Below are positions 25,639 through 34,387 of a DNA stretch of 40,961 nt, piece by piece. The notes beneath the pieces are model-generated. The model worked only from the letters and a program-made list of their open reading frames with translations, was not told where the DNA came from and ran no database searches. Position 1 is the stretch's first letter; the number at the start of each line of letters is the position of its first letter. This stretch comes from Bacteroidota bacterium (lineage in GTDB: Bacteria; Bacteroidota; Bacteroidia; Chitinophagales; Chitinophagaceae). The stretch lies in assembly GCA_018268015.1 (NCBI GenBank), contig JAFDXJ010000051.1, positions 1 to 40,961 of the forward strand, written 5' to 3'. The translations under genes and the position numbers were made by a program.

Positions 25639-25995
25639 TCAGTATGCTTGCACTAATACTTCTGTCGGAATATGCCATTTCTTGTGAAGCTGTCGAATCA
25701 TATTCAATGAAAGTTTTCGCTTTCGACTTAAAATTTCACTTGCTCTGCTTCTTTGTCCTATAATATCAGCTAAATCTGTTTGAGTTAAGCCAGATTGTTC
25801 CATGCGGAATTTTATAGCTTCGATTGGGTCGGGTAGGTCAATCGGAAATTTTTCGTCTTCATATTTTTCAATTAACAAACTCAATATTTCCAATTCGTCC
25901 CCCTTGGGTGTCCCTTTCTTTGCATCAAACAAAATTTCAAGTCGAAGCATTGCTTGTTCGTAATCTTTTATTGTCTTGATAGGCTTGATATTCAT
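25639..25995 (-). CDS. higA: HigA-type antitoxin (XRE helix-turn-helix)
   Basis: About 118 residues from the ATG at 25995 (NIKPIKTIKDYEQAMLRLEI). The N-terminal half (LFDAKKGTPKGDELEILSLL, IEKYEDEKFPIDLPDPIEAI) and the C-terminal helix-turn-helix (MEQSGLTQTDLADIIGQRSR, ASEILSRKRKLSLNMIRQLH) match the HigA proteins paired with HigB-like mRNA interferases. The ATG overlaps the last bases of the toxin gene region, giving toxin-first order, as is usual for higBA. It likely represses its own operon. Confidence 0.88.
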   Translation of the reverse strand: MNIKPIKTIKDYEQAMLRLEILFDAKKGTPKGDELEILSLLIEKYEDEKFPIDLPDPIEAIKFRMEQSGLTQTDLADIIGQRSRASEILSRKRKLSLNMIRQLHKKWHIPTEVLVQAY

Positions 25996-25996
25996 G

Positions 25997-26290
25997 TCAA
26001 ATCGTTTTAGCATTTATATTATCATATGCAGAATGTGTCCCAATAAACCGTATCCATACCATTTGATAGTCGAAATTAATTTTTACAATTAAGCGATATT
26101 TGTTGCCTCTTATATTGAATACAATCCTGTCGTTGCCAATAATGCTGGCACTTGGATACTCAACTTTTATTTCGTTGGGATTTGTCCACCCAGCTTTAGA
26201 AGTTTCCTGAAACCATGCTTTTGATTGTTGCTCACAATCACTATGTCTCTCCCAAAATTCTCTAAGTACTTTCTTGGCAATTATTCTCAA
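25997..26290 (-). CDS. higB: HigB-type toxin (RelE-fold mRNA interferase)
   Basis: About 97 residues from a TTG at 26290 (RIIAKKVLREFWERHSDCEQ), chosen because family members start with M-R-I-I-A-K. A further TTG at 26326 would add 12 residues, and no ATG is available. Conserved HigB segments: KAWFQETSKAGWTNPNEIKV, SASIIGNDRIVFNIRGNKYR and MVWIRFIGTHSAYDNI. These toxins cleave mRNA on the ribosome. It is adjacent to the antitoxin with no gap, a complete type II toxin-antitoxin pair. Confidence 0.88.
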   Translation of the reverse strand: MRIIAKKVLREFWERHSDCEQQSKAWFQETSKAGWTNPNEIKVEYPSASIIGNDRIVFNIRGNKYRLIVKINFDYQMVWIRFIGTHSAYDNINAKTI

Positions 26291-26462
26291 CCTTCTGTTT
26301 TGACAAAAGTAAGCAAAAGTTACCAAAATGGGAATACAAATTTTTTGAAGATTGTGGATTGTATATCTGACAATGGTAAGTTTTGGCGATGGGCTGGTAT
26401 TCTATGAAAGTCTGCCTGTATGTCGCCTGTAGTATATAAAAAAAGTCAATTTTTGAACATCT

Positions 26463-26519
26463 GCTGAAATCGAAGCTGATAGCGAGCTACAGCCGAATGT
26501 TATTTCTTCAGCAAGCCTT
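26463..26519. repeat. R2 short repeat, copy 2
   Basis: Matches 19781-19839 in sequence order (GCTGAAAT..AAGCTGATAGCGAGCTACAG..). Here it is followed directly by a MITE-like element and an R1 fragment, so the gap 26400-26960 is a stack of three repeat types. The only other material between HigB and the next gene is 26327-26460, where nothing was recognised. Confidence 0.55.
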
Positions 26520-26543
26520 TTGCCAAACCTGCTTTTAGGAGTT

Positions 26544-26861
26544 GGGTTCTTTTCCACAATTCCCTTTGTTCAATCAATATCCTGCAGCTCCATAAAATTA
26601 GTAACCGTATATATACCTTATTCACTTGCAAGATAAAACTTTGCAGAACTATGCTCAAATTGTTCAGGCAGTTCAACCAACTTGTTTCCTTTACTTGGAT
26701 TCCAGTGTGTATGATCTGATATTTGTTGAATAAACTTTTCTGTTCTGCATTCTTTTTCGAACAGGCATGAATAAAATCATGAAAAGACATTGGGCTTTGT
26801 ACTACTAACGCCGCAATGTCCCTTAGCCAAGCTACATAAGCTCTAAAAGGAGACATTGCGG
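26544..26861. mobile_element. MITE-like element, copy 1 (left end missing)
   Basis: About 318 bp with high identity to the full element at 35853-36220, lacking its left palindromic unit. It keeps the right unit (26811-26861), which starts CCGCAATGTCCC and ends GGAGACATTGCGG. A 118-codon open frame runs through it on the minus strand. Compared with the other copy, about six of seven differences change an amino acid, which is not what selection on a protein would leave, so I treat it as non-coding. Confidence 0.7.
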
Positions 26862-26867
26862 GAAAGG

Positions 26868-26938
26868 AACAGCGTTTGTCAAACCAATGACTGTTAAGTG
26901 AAACTGTAAAAGAATTGGTTTTTTACACAGTTCATGTT
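26868..26938 (-). repeat. R1 fragment E (3' end only)
   Basis: About 71 bases matching the right end of R1 (GTTTGTCAAACCAAT, then TTTTTTACACAGTTCATGTT). It directly follows the MITE-like element. Its end is 25 bases from the stop of the next minus-strand gene, the same placement as full R1 copies. Confidence 0.75.
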
Positions 26939-26962
26939 GCCTGTAGTGCCATTGAGATAGCA

Positions 26963-27424
26963 CTACCTTTTAAAGTTAACAGTGTCTTTTTGTTGCAATT
27001 CGGCTTTGATTGTTTCAATATCTTTTCTATTTTGTCTCGTGTCAAATATATTCATGACGAAAGTAGTAACCGCGATAATTAACAATATTGCTGCTGAAAG
27101 TGTCTTGATAACATCATAAGTATCATTCCAAAATTCCTTGCGCCCTTTGTACAAATGTTTTTTGTCAAAGAAAGAAATTGTCCCATTCTTAAGTATTATA
27201 AAACTTTGAACTCCTTGGCTCCAGCTAATATTAATCTCTTGAATTTCACTTAAATAGTCAACTTGCTGTAAGACTTGTTCCTCAGTCAAATTAGAAACAT
27301 TTGCTAGTTCTTTAAGTGTTAATTCGATATTTCCCAAGTGTTCTTGTCCGTCGTAGATAGAAAGTTTGCTTTGCAACGACTCCAAAATTTTTTGTCGAAC
27401 TAAATGTTTTTTTTTCATTGGCAT
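26963..27424 (-). CDS. Hypothetical protein with a winged-helix-like N-terminus and one membrane helix
   Basis: About 153 residues from the ATG at 27424 (MPMKKKHLVRQKILESLQSK). Longer frames upstream cross repeat-like DNA and are unlikely. The N-terminal 80 residues (IELTLKELANVSNLTEEQVL, QQVDYLSEIQEINIS) look like a small winged-helix domain. A single membrane helix follows (TLSAAILLIIAVTTFVMNIF) with a short charged tail. It may be a membrane-anchored DNA-binding or adaptor protein; not a known family to me. Confidence 0.6.
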   Translation of the reverse strand: MPMKKKHLVRQKILESLQSKLSIYDGQEHLGNIELTLKELANVSNLTEEQVLQQVDYLSEIQEINISWSQGVQSFIILKNGTISFFDKKHLYKGRKEFWNDTYDVIKTLSAAILLIIAVTTFVMNIFDTRQNRKDIETIKAELQQKDTVNFKR

Positions 27425-27615
27425 GACATTTTTAGATGTAAGATGTCCAAAGGCATTACAGGCAACGAACAGGGCTTTGTGTAGGTGGGGAAATAGAATT
27501 CCATCTGCCCATAACCGCTGCTGGTTGAAAAACAAATGTACAAGTTAAGTTACAAAAGTTCAGCGATGCTTGTCAAGCCCGAACTATTGCAAAATAGAAT
27601 TATGACTTTTTCCCC

Positions 27616-27725
27616 CCGCAATGTCTCCTAGCATAGCTTTTTTGCAACCAGGCTAAGGGACATTGCGGATCTTTTCCACAATTCCCTTTGTTCAATCAAT
27701 ATCCTGCAGTTCCATAAAATTAGTA
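27616..27725. mobile_element. MITE-like element, copy 2 (left end only)
   Basis: 110 bp matching the left part of the element at 35853-36220: the compound palindromic unit 27616-27668 (CCGCAATGTCTCC to GGGACATTGCGG) and the following CCCTTTGTTCAATCAATATC. It stops abruptly at 27725 inside the 3' end of the methyltransferase gene. Upstream, 27572-27593 shares GTCAAGCC and ACTATTGCAAA with 36262-36282 beside the full copy. Confidence 0.7.
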
Positions 27726-28363
27726 GCGGTCTTTTTTTTCTTCGCAATGATGATGTTGTGAATTTCTGTTACGGTTTCCGTTCTGTTGTAATTCATTTTG
27801 AATGTTGTAAAATCTCCAAATTTATTTTCGGTAAGTATTGTTTTCAAATCGTCCAAGTTGTGAAAATAAAAATATACTTTGTCGCCACTGCTACCAACTT
27901 GAAATCCTGATTTTTCTGGGTTGCCTTCCACAAAACTCAAATATAAGAGGCCGTTTTCGTTAAGCAAATTATTGCAATCTGCAATGAATTTTTGACTGTC
28001 TGAATGTGATAAATATGGCAAGCAAAATCCACAAACGATGCCATCATATTTTGCTTTAATTTTATCAATTTGTCTGCTATCCATAATAGCGAATCTTGCT
28101 GTCGGATTATTCTTTTGGGCAAGGTCAATCATATTTGGTGCAATGTCAATTCCTAAAATGTCAAAGTCAGGTTTTTTTGACAAAAGATATCTTGTAATAT
28201 TGCCGGGACCGCAACCGATTTCCAATATTTTTGCTTCGCTCTTACTAATGTTGTTGCAAACAAAATCATAAGTTTCGTCATATAATTCCAAATCCATAAA
28301 CTTTTCCTGATAAAGTGATGCTACTTTATTCCAGGTCTCAAATGTTTCTTTGTAACTATCCAC
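27692..28363 (-). CDS. Class I SAM-dependent methyltransferase, 3' end rewritten
   Basis: About 223 residues. There is no ATG; GTG at 28363 fits family starts (DSYKETFETWNKVASLYQEK), with TTG at 28384 as an alternative. Motif I is ILEIGCGPGNITRYLL, the acidic end of strand 2 is GIDIAP, then FAIMDSRQID and YDGIVCGFCLPYLSHSDSQK. This is a small-molecule-type methyltransferase of unknown substrate. The last dozen residues (TATNFMELQDID) are encoded by the MITE-like remnant, so the original C-terminus has been replaced. Confidence 0.85.
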   Translation of the reverse strand: MDSYKETFETWNKVASLYQEKFMDLELYDETYDFVCNNISKSEAKILEIGCGPGNITRYLLSKKPDFDILGIDIAPNMIDLAQKNNPTARFAIMDSRQIDKIKAKYDGIVCGFCLPYLSHSDSQKFIADCNNLLNENGLLYLSFVEGNPEKSGFQVGSSGDKVYFYFHNLDDLKTILTENKFGDFTTFKMNYNRTETVTEIHNIIIAKKKKTATNFMELQDID

Positions 28364-28399
28364 AATATTTGTTTTTACCAACAATTTTAATACTTATAA

Positions 28400-29092
28400 T
28401 TACTTATGGGTTTTGATGTAAGTATCAAAGTCGGGCAGGTTCGTTTTTTCGTAAATTTCTACGAATTGTGAAAATTGGATAAAACCATATTTGTATGGGT
28501 CGGAAGCGAGTTTGTCATAATTTTCGGTGATGTATTTTTTAAAATCTTCTTTTTGGGGAATAGGATTTTCTAAAGCCTTCAGCATTTTCAGTGAATAGTC
28601 GTAGCATTTTTTTAAATTCATGCTTTCACCTATGGTTTTCCAATACAAAATGGCAAACGTATTTGCTTCATATTCGCTATCATAATTATTGTCAAATTTT
28701 TTTCCAGTATTGGAAAAATAAGAATGCCCCAATTCGTGAGCAAGATAAAAACCGTTGAAGAACAATCCGAATACTTCATCACCCTCAATTTCTCCGCCTG
28801 CAAGTTCGGTGAAAAATTTTTTTTGCGGAACAATCACTTCTGCCCAAAACGGAATGTTTACCGTTTCATTGTTAATGGAAATCAAGGTTGGTTTTGTGTT
28901 TTTAATGGCAATATTTTTATGGAGGTCAATGCTAGGATAGTTTTTGTGAATCCTATCCGCCAATTTTTGAATCTCTTTATTAGCGTCTGTAATCATTGCT
29001 GTTGAGTCGCTGTAAGTTGCAAACCAATTGTTTTGTGCCACCGATAATTTGCACAGGCAAACAAGCAATACAAGTGTCAATTTTGTTTTCAT
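28400..29092 (-). CDS. Secreted zinc metallopeptidase-like protein
   Basis: 230 residues with a signal peptide (LTLVLLVCLCKLSVAQ). The zinc-binding motif is FYLAHELGHSYFSNTG (HExxH), followed about 20 residues later by SEYEANTFAILYW, a candidate third Glu ligand as in gluzincins. The remainder has no recognised domain. It could be a periplasmic or lipid-exposed protease; a DUF4344-like relation is possible but not certain. It is 15 bases upstream of the methyltransferase region on the same strand. Confidence 0.7.
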   Translation of the reverse strand: MKTKLTLVLLVCLCKLSVAQNNWFATYSDSTAMITDANKEIQKLADRIHKNYPSIDLHKNIAIKNTKPTLISINNETVNIPFWAEVIVPQKKFFTELAGGEIEGDEVFGLFFNGFYLAHELGHSYFSNTGKKFDNNYDSEYEANTFAILYWKTIGESMNLKKCYDYSLKMLKALENPIPQKEDFKKYITENYDKLASDPYKYGFIQFSQFVEIYEKTNLPDFDTYIKTHK

Positions 29093-29386
29093 TTCGTTGA
29101 TGTTTGTGTTGGGTTGTGATTAGTTGTTTTAAAATGCCGCACAACGTCGAGGGCTTGCTGCTGCGCTGGAATTCAATGCTTGTTCAGCCCGACCGTTAGC
29201 CCAATAGCGAACCTGTAGCCGAAGATAAGTACAAAAGCCGGGCAAAGAATTTTTAGCCGGGACCGTAGTACAATAGCGAATAAAAGGCTGATGTATTACA
29301 GGCCTGCCCTGCAATAGCCAATGCAAAGTTATTGGCTGGCAAGTCGTCGATATACATCGTCTTTTCAAGTCTGCTCATTCCACAAT
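29093..29386. repeat. Repeat-rich intergenic DNA with R4 copy 1
   Basis: No gene. 29229-29268 (TACAAAAGCCGGGCAAAGAA and on) matches 30068-30106. A hairpin AGCCAAT/ATTGGCT lies at 29316-29337. ACCGTTAGCCCAATAGCGAA near 29187 carries a GTTAGC boundary-like core. The whole stretch is GC-richer than its neighbours and lies just beyond the stop of the cupin gene. Confidence 0.45.
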
Positions 29387-29926
29387 TCAATAGTTTACTC
29401 CCATTAGCTTACTGATAAAACCCAAAAGTTTAATAGTTGCATCAGGTGGACTTTTGGCAACTATCTCCTCCCGATAATTATTCATAAGTACACTCATATA
29501 AAGCATTGACTTCAGGTTCATTTTAAATTCTTTTGTTCTATTGTCTGTTAGTTTATCCAACACTTTGCAAACGTCTTCAAAATAATTTTCCATTCTAAGT
29601 GCAGGCTTGTGAGTATTGTAAACTGTTACAGTTTTTTCTGTCGGATTCCTGAAAGCATGAGATACGCCTTTCGGAACGGTAAGTTTGTCGCCTGTTCTTG
29701 CTATCATCCATTTGTCTTTCACAAAAAATTCCATTTCTCCTTCAAGCACTTCATAAGTTTCGATGGCGTTTGGGTGGATATGTACTAAAGGGTTCTTCAT
29801 ATTGCATTTAGGTAGCAATTCCCAATGCAGGTCCAACGATTTTCCGCCAGAGTCAGCATTCGACTGCAACACAATAAATTTCATTCCTACAGGTGTCATG
29901 TCAAGTATTTGATTTTTGGTAGCCAT
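29387..29926 (-). CDS. Cupin domain protein
   Basis: 179 residues. The cupin metal site is HIHPNAIETYEVLEGEMEFF (G(X)HxH...E pattern) with the second motif GDKLTVPKGVSHAFRNPTEK supplying the last His. The C-terminal 60 residues are helical (LDKLTDNRTKEFKMNLKSML). No signal peptide. Probably a small-molecule-binding or enzymatic cupin; substrate unknown. Single-gene unit between repeat-rich gaps. Confidence 0.85.
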   Translation of the reverse strand: MATKNQILDMTPVGMKFIVLQSNADSGGKSLDLHWELLPKCNMKNPLVHIHPNAIETYEVLEGEMEFFVKDKWMIARTGDKLTVPKGVSHAFRNPTEKTVTVYNTHKPALRMENYFEDVCKVLDKLTDNRTKEFKMNLKSMLYMSVLMNNYREEIVAKSPPDATIKLLGFISKLMGVNY

Positions 29927-30067
29927 ATATGATAAAATTACGGTGAAAGATTGTTCGATTGCCTGCCGCTAAAGGTCAAGTATTTTCGATGGCAGTATAT
30001 TCAATATTCCATTTAGCTTGCGATAATTATCGGGATCAGCCGAATGAAAAACTAAAATACTGAATTT

Positions 30068-30106
30068 GTACAAAAGCCGAGCAAAGAATTTTCATCCGGC
30101 ACTGTT
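30068..30106. repeat. R4 short repeat, copy 2
   Basis: GTACAAAAGCCGAGCAAAGA and the following AATTTTCATCCGGCACTGTT match 29229-29268 with a few substitutions. Direct repeats 840 bases apart bracket the cupin gene, as if both ends of the same unit carry it. 29927-30067 holds nothing recognisable. Confidence 0.5.
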
Positions 30107-30111
30107 GCTCA

Positions 30112-30162
30112 GAATAACCGTAAAAAAGTTGGTTTTTTATTTTATTTTTCACAGTTCATGTT
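30112..30162 (-). repeat. R1 fragment F (3' end only)
   Basis: About 50 bases matching the right end of R1 (AAAAAAGTTGGTTTTTTATT and CACAGTTCATGTT). It ends 17 bases before the RidA stop, the same placement as the full copies. Confidence 0.65.
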
Positions 30163-30178
30163 GAAGCAGTTAATTAGA

Positions 30179-30631
30179 TTAAACGATTGGTTTCATTTGA
30201 AAGATAATATCTAATTGAACAGAAGCCCCAAAAGGTAACTGTGTTACTCCAGTAGCTGTTCTGGCATGATGTCCAGACTCTTTAAACAACTCAATTAATA
30301 AATCAGATGCACCGTCAATTACTTTGGGTTGTTGTGTGAAATTTTCAGATGATCTTACAAATCCAGTCATTTTTATAACACCAACTATTAAGTCTAAATC
30401 TTTAATATCTTGTTTGATAATGGATAAAACTATCAAAACAGTATCACGAGCGGCTTCTTTAGCTTTTTCTATTGTAATGTCTGACCCAACAGCACCAACA
30501 CAATCACTAACACGACCAGAGGCAAATAATAATTCCCCAATCCGCTTACTACCCAAATAATTACCGACAGGAGGCTTGGCTTCTGGTAATGCTAATCCAA
30601 GTTTTTGTAATTGGCTTTCTATGCTGTTCAA
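30179..30631 (-). CDS. RidA (YjgF/YER057c) family protein
   Basis: 150 residues. The family core is ELLFASGRVSDCVGAVGSDI, AARDTVLIVLSIIKQDIKDL, IVGVIKMTGFVRSSENFTQQ, PKVIDGASDLLIELFKESGH and HARTATGVTQLPFGASVQLD, including the Arg in HAR that contacts the imine carboxylate in RidA. Length is slightly longer than archetypal RidA (about 128) and fits the YjgF subgroup with an N-terminal extension. It likely deaminates reactive enamine/imine intermediates or acts as a related hydrolase. Confidence 0.88.
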   Translation of the reverse strand: MNSIESQLQKLGLALPEAKPPVGNYLGSKRIGELLFASGRVSDCVGAVGSDITIEKAKEAARDTVLIVLSIIKQDIKDLDLIVGVIKMTGFVRSSENFTQQPKVIDGASDLLIELFKESGHHARTATGVTQLPFGASVQLDIIFQMKPIV

Positions 30632-30889
30632 TTGAAAAATTTAAATATTCATTGCGCCCAACATTGAAGTATTGGCGATGTGTCGGATTTTGAAAAACGC
30701 CAGCCGACAACCGATGCTTGGTTAAAGATATAAAAGTTCATCGTTATTGCTAAAGTTAAATTCATAACGTCCTGCTTTTGCAAATACTTTTGAGGGAGTT
30801 ATATATACGTTTTGTTCTTATTGGATATACAGGCTAAAGTCTTACTTGAATATTTAGCAGTGCTCCAAAAATATTATTTGTAAATCATT
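30632..30889. other. Intergenic stretch with overlapping complementary blocks
   Basis: Between RidA and the LytTR regulator. 30661-30715 contains TTGGCG, TGTCGG, CGCCAG and CCGACA in that order. The pairs interleave rather than nest, so either a hairpin or a pseudoknot-like fold is possible. CCCAACAT at the left is AACAT-type like R1 edges. No gene is seen; a terminator for the LytTR gene could lie here. Confidence 0.35.
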
Positions 30890-31627
30890 TTAATCCGAGT
30901 CAAAAAACCACGATTTAGCTTCGGTTCCCTTTCGTCTTGAAATTGGTATTTCAACCCCGTTTTTCAAAACAAAATTGCCATCTGTTAATGCTTGAATATG
31001 GAATTTGTTAACCAAATATGAACGATGGCATCTGTAAAAACCTTTATCTATAAGTATGTCATCAAAGTATGCCAGGGTTTTCGAGGACAACTCCCTCTTT
31101 CCATTTGATAGCTGAATATAACTGTAATTACGTTCGCTTTCAATATGACTAATTTGTTTTAATGGTATTCTTAAAGTGCCATTTTGCTGGGGCAATACCA
31201 GTTTTTGATCTTTGGGAGATTGCGCTTCAAAATTAAACAGGGCATTCTTAACCCCGATATTATTATTCGCAGATCTAAATACACGCTTTATTGCTTCTTC
31301 CAGTTCACTTTCATTGATCGGTTTAACCAAATAATCTAAGGCATTAAACCTAAAAGCCTTAATGGCATAGTGGCTATGAGAAGTGGTAAATATAGTTTGG
31401 AAATTGATGCACTTCAACTGTTGCAGCAATTCAAAACCTGTCATGTCGGGTAATTCAATGTCCAGGAAAACAACATTTGGCTTTGAGGAAGCGATCATCT
31501 TTAATGCCTGGCTACCGGTTTTAGCAATATCTAAAACAACAATCTCACTTTTACGTTTTTTAAGCAGATCGCACAAAACCGTTGCCATAAAGGCATTGTC
31601 TTCAACTATTAAAGCTTTTATTGGTCT
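30890..31627 (-). CDS. LytTR-family response regulator
   Basis: About 245 residues from the ATG at 31627 (RPIKALIVEDNAFMATVLCD); an upstream start at 31642 adds five residues. The receiver has D11 in VEDN, phospho-acceptor D57 in VVFLDIELPDMTGF, and YLVKPINESEL with the conserved Lys. The LytTR domain follows (HIESERNYSYIQLSNGKREL, GFYRCHRSYLVNKFHIQAL). It is transcribed away from the hybrid kinase at 31763 with a shared 135-base promoter region, so it may be a partner or output of that phosphorelay. Confidence 0.92.
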   Translation of the reverse strand, partial: RPIKALIVEDNAFMATVLCDLLKKRKSEIVVLDIAKTGSQALKMIASSKPNVVFLDIELPDMTGFELLQQLKCINFQTIFTTSHSHYAIKAFRFNALDYLVKPINESELEEAIKRVFRSANNNIGVKNALFNFEAQSPKDQKLVLPQQNGTLRIPLKQISHIESERNYSYIQLSNGKRELSSKTLAYFDDILIDKGFYRCHRSYLVNKFHIQALTDGNFVLKNGVEIPISRRKGTEAKSWFFDSD

Positions 31628-31762
31628 CATGAAAAATAACACTTGAAGTAAATATACAGTAGTATTTGAAACCGTCTGATAATTCCAAATACCTATTGAT
31701 AATTCAAAAGTAGCTCTTGCAAAATTTATATCATAGCTTTATTCAACCGTAATTAACCTTAG

Positions 31763-34387
31763 ATGCGTCCGATCAAATTTGTATTCCCTTTTTTGTTGCT
31801 TTTAACTGCCGCAGTATTTTTTCCCTCCATAGTATTTGGGCAAACTAAAACGGATGCTGAGCTATTTGCAATATGGAAAGATAAATCGAAACCTGAAACG
31901 GTGAGATTGGATGCATTCTGGAAGCGAATAGATACCGACTCCGTGCCTGGGCAGGAATCCACCTGGTGGGAGAAATGGAATAAGGATATGAAAGAAGCCA
32001 TAGAACTGGCTATAAAAAACAACAAAAAGGGATACCTGCCATTATTATATAGGTGGGACTTAGAATCTTATTATGGTAATAAAGATAGTATCTGTATTAC
32101 TGCAAAAAAGGTAATAGAAACAGCAAAAGTGGCAAATGCTTCTAAAAAGCTATTTGTTCTTGATGCATACTTTGCTTTATATTATAATAACTGTGATGAA
32201 GATGTGAAAGAAGAAGATGTACTAAAGGAATTCAATAAAGAAAAAAATACGCTTTCAAATACTCCTGCCGATCTAACAATACTTCGGGAAATCACTTTTT
32301 CTTTAGGCGAATGGTTTGGGTTTACACAAAAATATCCAAAAGCAATAAACTACCTCCTGGAAAGCTTGCGTATATCGGAAGAATTACATTTAATAGACAT
32401 TTCTTATGCAAAAACCGCCGAAATACTTGGTGGTATTCATACACAATTAGGTAATTATAAAGAAGCAGAAAAATACCTGGATATAAGCCTTGAGGTTGCT
32501 CATGCGCTAAAAGATACATTGGATTTGGGAAGCTCCTATCTGAGTAAGTCCAATTTAATGATAAGATTAAAAGATGAAGTTCAAGCCCAGCGCTTTATAG
32601 ATTCTGCGTTGTACGTTATGAAAAACGTTAAACACTGTGAGCCTTGTTATTATGTGGCTAAAACATACAATGCAGGTGTTAAGAATTTATCAAAAGACTA
32701 TGTCGGGGCACTGGATGAATTGAATGAAGTAGAAACATATTTTAATGGAGAAGGTAAACAACATAAGCGGGATCCCATTTTTTTTACAGAAAAAGCAAGA
32801 GCTTACCTGGGGCTGAAAAAATATGATAGTGTTATTAAAACGATCAACGCTGTAAAAGTGGAAAAACAAAAGTACAATAAGGGTGTTTCAGATAACTATG
32901 AATTACTTTCCAAAGCCTATGAAGGCATTGGAGATTACAATAATGCACTGAAGAATTATAAATTACATGTGCAGACTGAAGATACATTAGCTGTATGGCG
33001 AAATAGTAGTGAAGCAACCCGTTTAGAGCTGGAAAATCAATTTACGCAGCAACAGTTAAAATCTCAACTCGATTTTCAAGTCCAACTCAATAGACAAAAG
33101 TCTACCAGGAACTGGATTATCATATTGGGTATTTCAGGTTTGTTGCTTGCCCTGGGTTTATATGCCAAACTTAGATATACCAGAAGAACCCAAAAATTAT
33201 TGCAGCAAAAGAATGAGATCATAGAAGCTGAAAAAGTAAAAGCCGAAGCCAGTGAAAAAGCCAAACAACAGTTTCTTGCCAATATGAGCCATGAGATACG
33301 TACACCTATGAATGCCATCAAGGGTATGACCGATATTTTAATAAGACGCAATCCCAAAGAAGATCAAAAGGAATATCTGGAAGGCATTAAACAATCTTCT
33401 GATTCGCTATTAATAATCATTAACGACATTCTCGACCTTTCTAAAATTGAAGCGGGAAAAATAGAATTGGAACATGAACCATTTTCTGTAAATGAATTGG
33501 TGAATAGTGTACACAACATCATGCAGTTCAAAGCCGAAGAAAAAGGCCTCGAGCTTAAAATAGATTTTCCGGTAAAAGAACTCACGGTAAAGGGGGATGC
33601 CAACCGATTGCGGCAGATCCTCATTAACCTGATCGGCAATGCGATCAAGTTCACAGAAAAAGGAATGGTTGCTACTACCATTCTATCAGAAAGTACAGGA
33701 GCCAAATTAAACCTGCACTTTATCGTTTCAGATACGGGTATCGGTATAGATGAAGACAGAAAGGATAAAATTTTTGAATCATTTGAGCAGGCTTATAGCG
33801 ATACCAGTCGAAAATTTGGCGGTACCGGTTTAGGTTTAAGCATTTCTAAAAAACTGATAGAATTGCATAATGGGAAAATATGGGTAGAAAGTGAAAAAGG
33901 TAAAGGCAGTCAGTTTCATTTTATCATCCCTTATGATCCAGTCAATGACGCTACAAAAAACTCCGCGGTCAAAGAGGTAAATGTGAATGTAGCTGGCAGT
34001 CTCAAAGGAATCCGCATCCTGCTGGTGGAAGATAATCAATTCAATGCGGTAGTGGCGCAGGAAGAGTTAGAAGATGCCATTGAAGACATTAAAGTCGAAG
34101 TGGCCGAAAATGGCGCCATTGCTGTTGAAAAATTAAAATTGACTGATTTTGATGTAATCTTGATGGATGTGCAAATGCCTGTTATGAATGGTTATGCAGC
34201 AACCAGCAAAATAAGAGCTTTAGATAACGTCAAAGCCAACACTCCAATAATTGCTATGACAGCCAATGTGCTTAAAGAAGAGTTAGAATTGTGCCAGCAG
34301 GCAGGCATGAATGATTTTATCGGGAAGCCTTTTGATACCGGCGAATTGATTCAAAAAATTTATACCTTAAAAAATACAAAGTCATGA
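31763..34387 (+). CDS. Hybrid sensor histidine kinase with periplasmic TPR region
   Basis: 874 residues. Order: signal peptide (1-26, ending SIVFGQ), TPR-like helical repeats (about 40-420, e.g. GGIHTQLGNYKEAEKYLDIS and YEGIGDYNNALKNYKLHVQT), one membrane helix (about 450-469), a coiled coil, HisKA with phospho-acceptor His510 (ANMSHEIRTPMNAIKGM), HATPase with N-box LIGNAIKFTEKG and G boxes DTGIGID and GGTGLGLSISK, and a C-terminal receiver with Asp802 (VILMDVQMPVMNGY). It has no Hpt domain; that function is supplied two genes downstream. The next gene overlaps by 4 bp. Confidence 0.95.
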   Translation: MRPIKFVFPFLLLLTAAVFFPSIVFGQTKTDAELFAIWKDKSKPETVRLDAFWKRIDTDSVPGQESTWWEKWNKDMKEAIELAIKNNKKGYLPLLYRWDLESYYGNKDSICITAKKVIETAKVANASKKLFVLDAYFALYYNNCDEDVKEEDVLKEFNKEKNTLSNTPADLTILREITFSLGEWFGFTQKYPKAINYLLESLRISEELHLIDISYAKTAEILGGIHTQLGNYKEAEKYLDISLEVAHALKDTLDLGSSYLSKSNLMIRLKDEVQAQRFIDSALYVMKNVKHCEPCYYVAKTYNAGVKNLSKDYVGALDELNEVETYFNGEGKQHKRDPIFFTEKARAYLGLKKYDSVIKTINAVKVEKQKYNKGVSDNYELLSKAYEGIGDYNNALKNYKLHVQTEDTLAVWRNSSEATRLELENQFTQQQLKSQLDFQVQLNRQKSTRNWIIILGISGLLLALGLYAKLRYTRRTQKLLQQKNEIIEAEKVKAEASEKAKQQFLANMSHEIRTPMNAIKGMTDILIRRNPKEDQKEYLEGIKQSSDSLLIIINDILDLSKIEAGKIELEHEPFSVNELVNSVHNIMQFKAEEKGLELKIDFPVKELTVKGDANRLRQILINLIGNAIKFTEKGMVATTILSESTGAKLNLHFIVSDTGIGIDEDRKDKIFESFEQAYSDTSRKFGGTGLGLSISKKLIELHNGKIWVESEKGKGSQFHFIIPYDPVNDATKNSAVKEVNVNVAGSLKGIRILLVEDNQFNAVVAQEELEDAIEDIKVEVAENGAIAVEKLKLTDFDVILMDVQMPVMNGYAATSKIRALDNVKANTPIIAMTANVLKEELELCQQAGMNDFIGKPFDTGELIQKIYTLKNTKS

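Noticed and set aside
26500..26856. 118-codon minus-strand frame, with a 116-codon relative at 35865-36215
   Set aside because: Both lie in the MITE-like element. Differences between the two are almost all amino-acid-changing, and the frame includes the palindromic end, so selection on a protein is unlikely.
29129..29368. 79-codon minus-strand frame in the gap before the cupin gene
   Set aside because: Composition follows the GC-rich repeat DNA and there is no recognisable motif or plausible neighbour relation.
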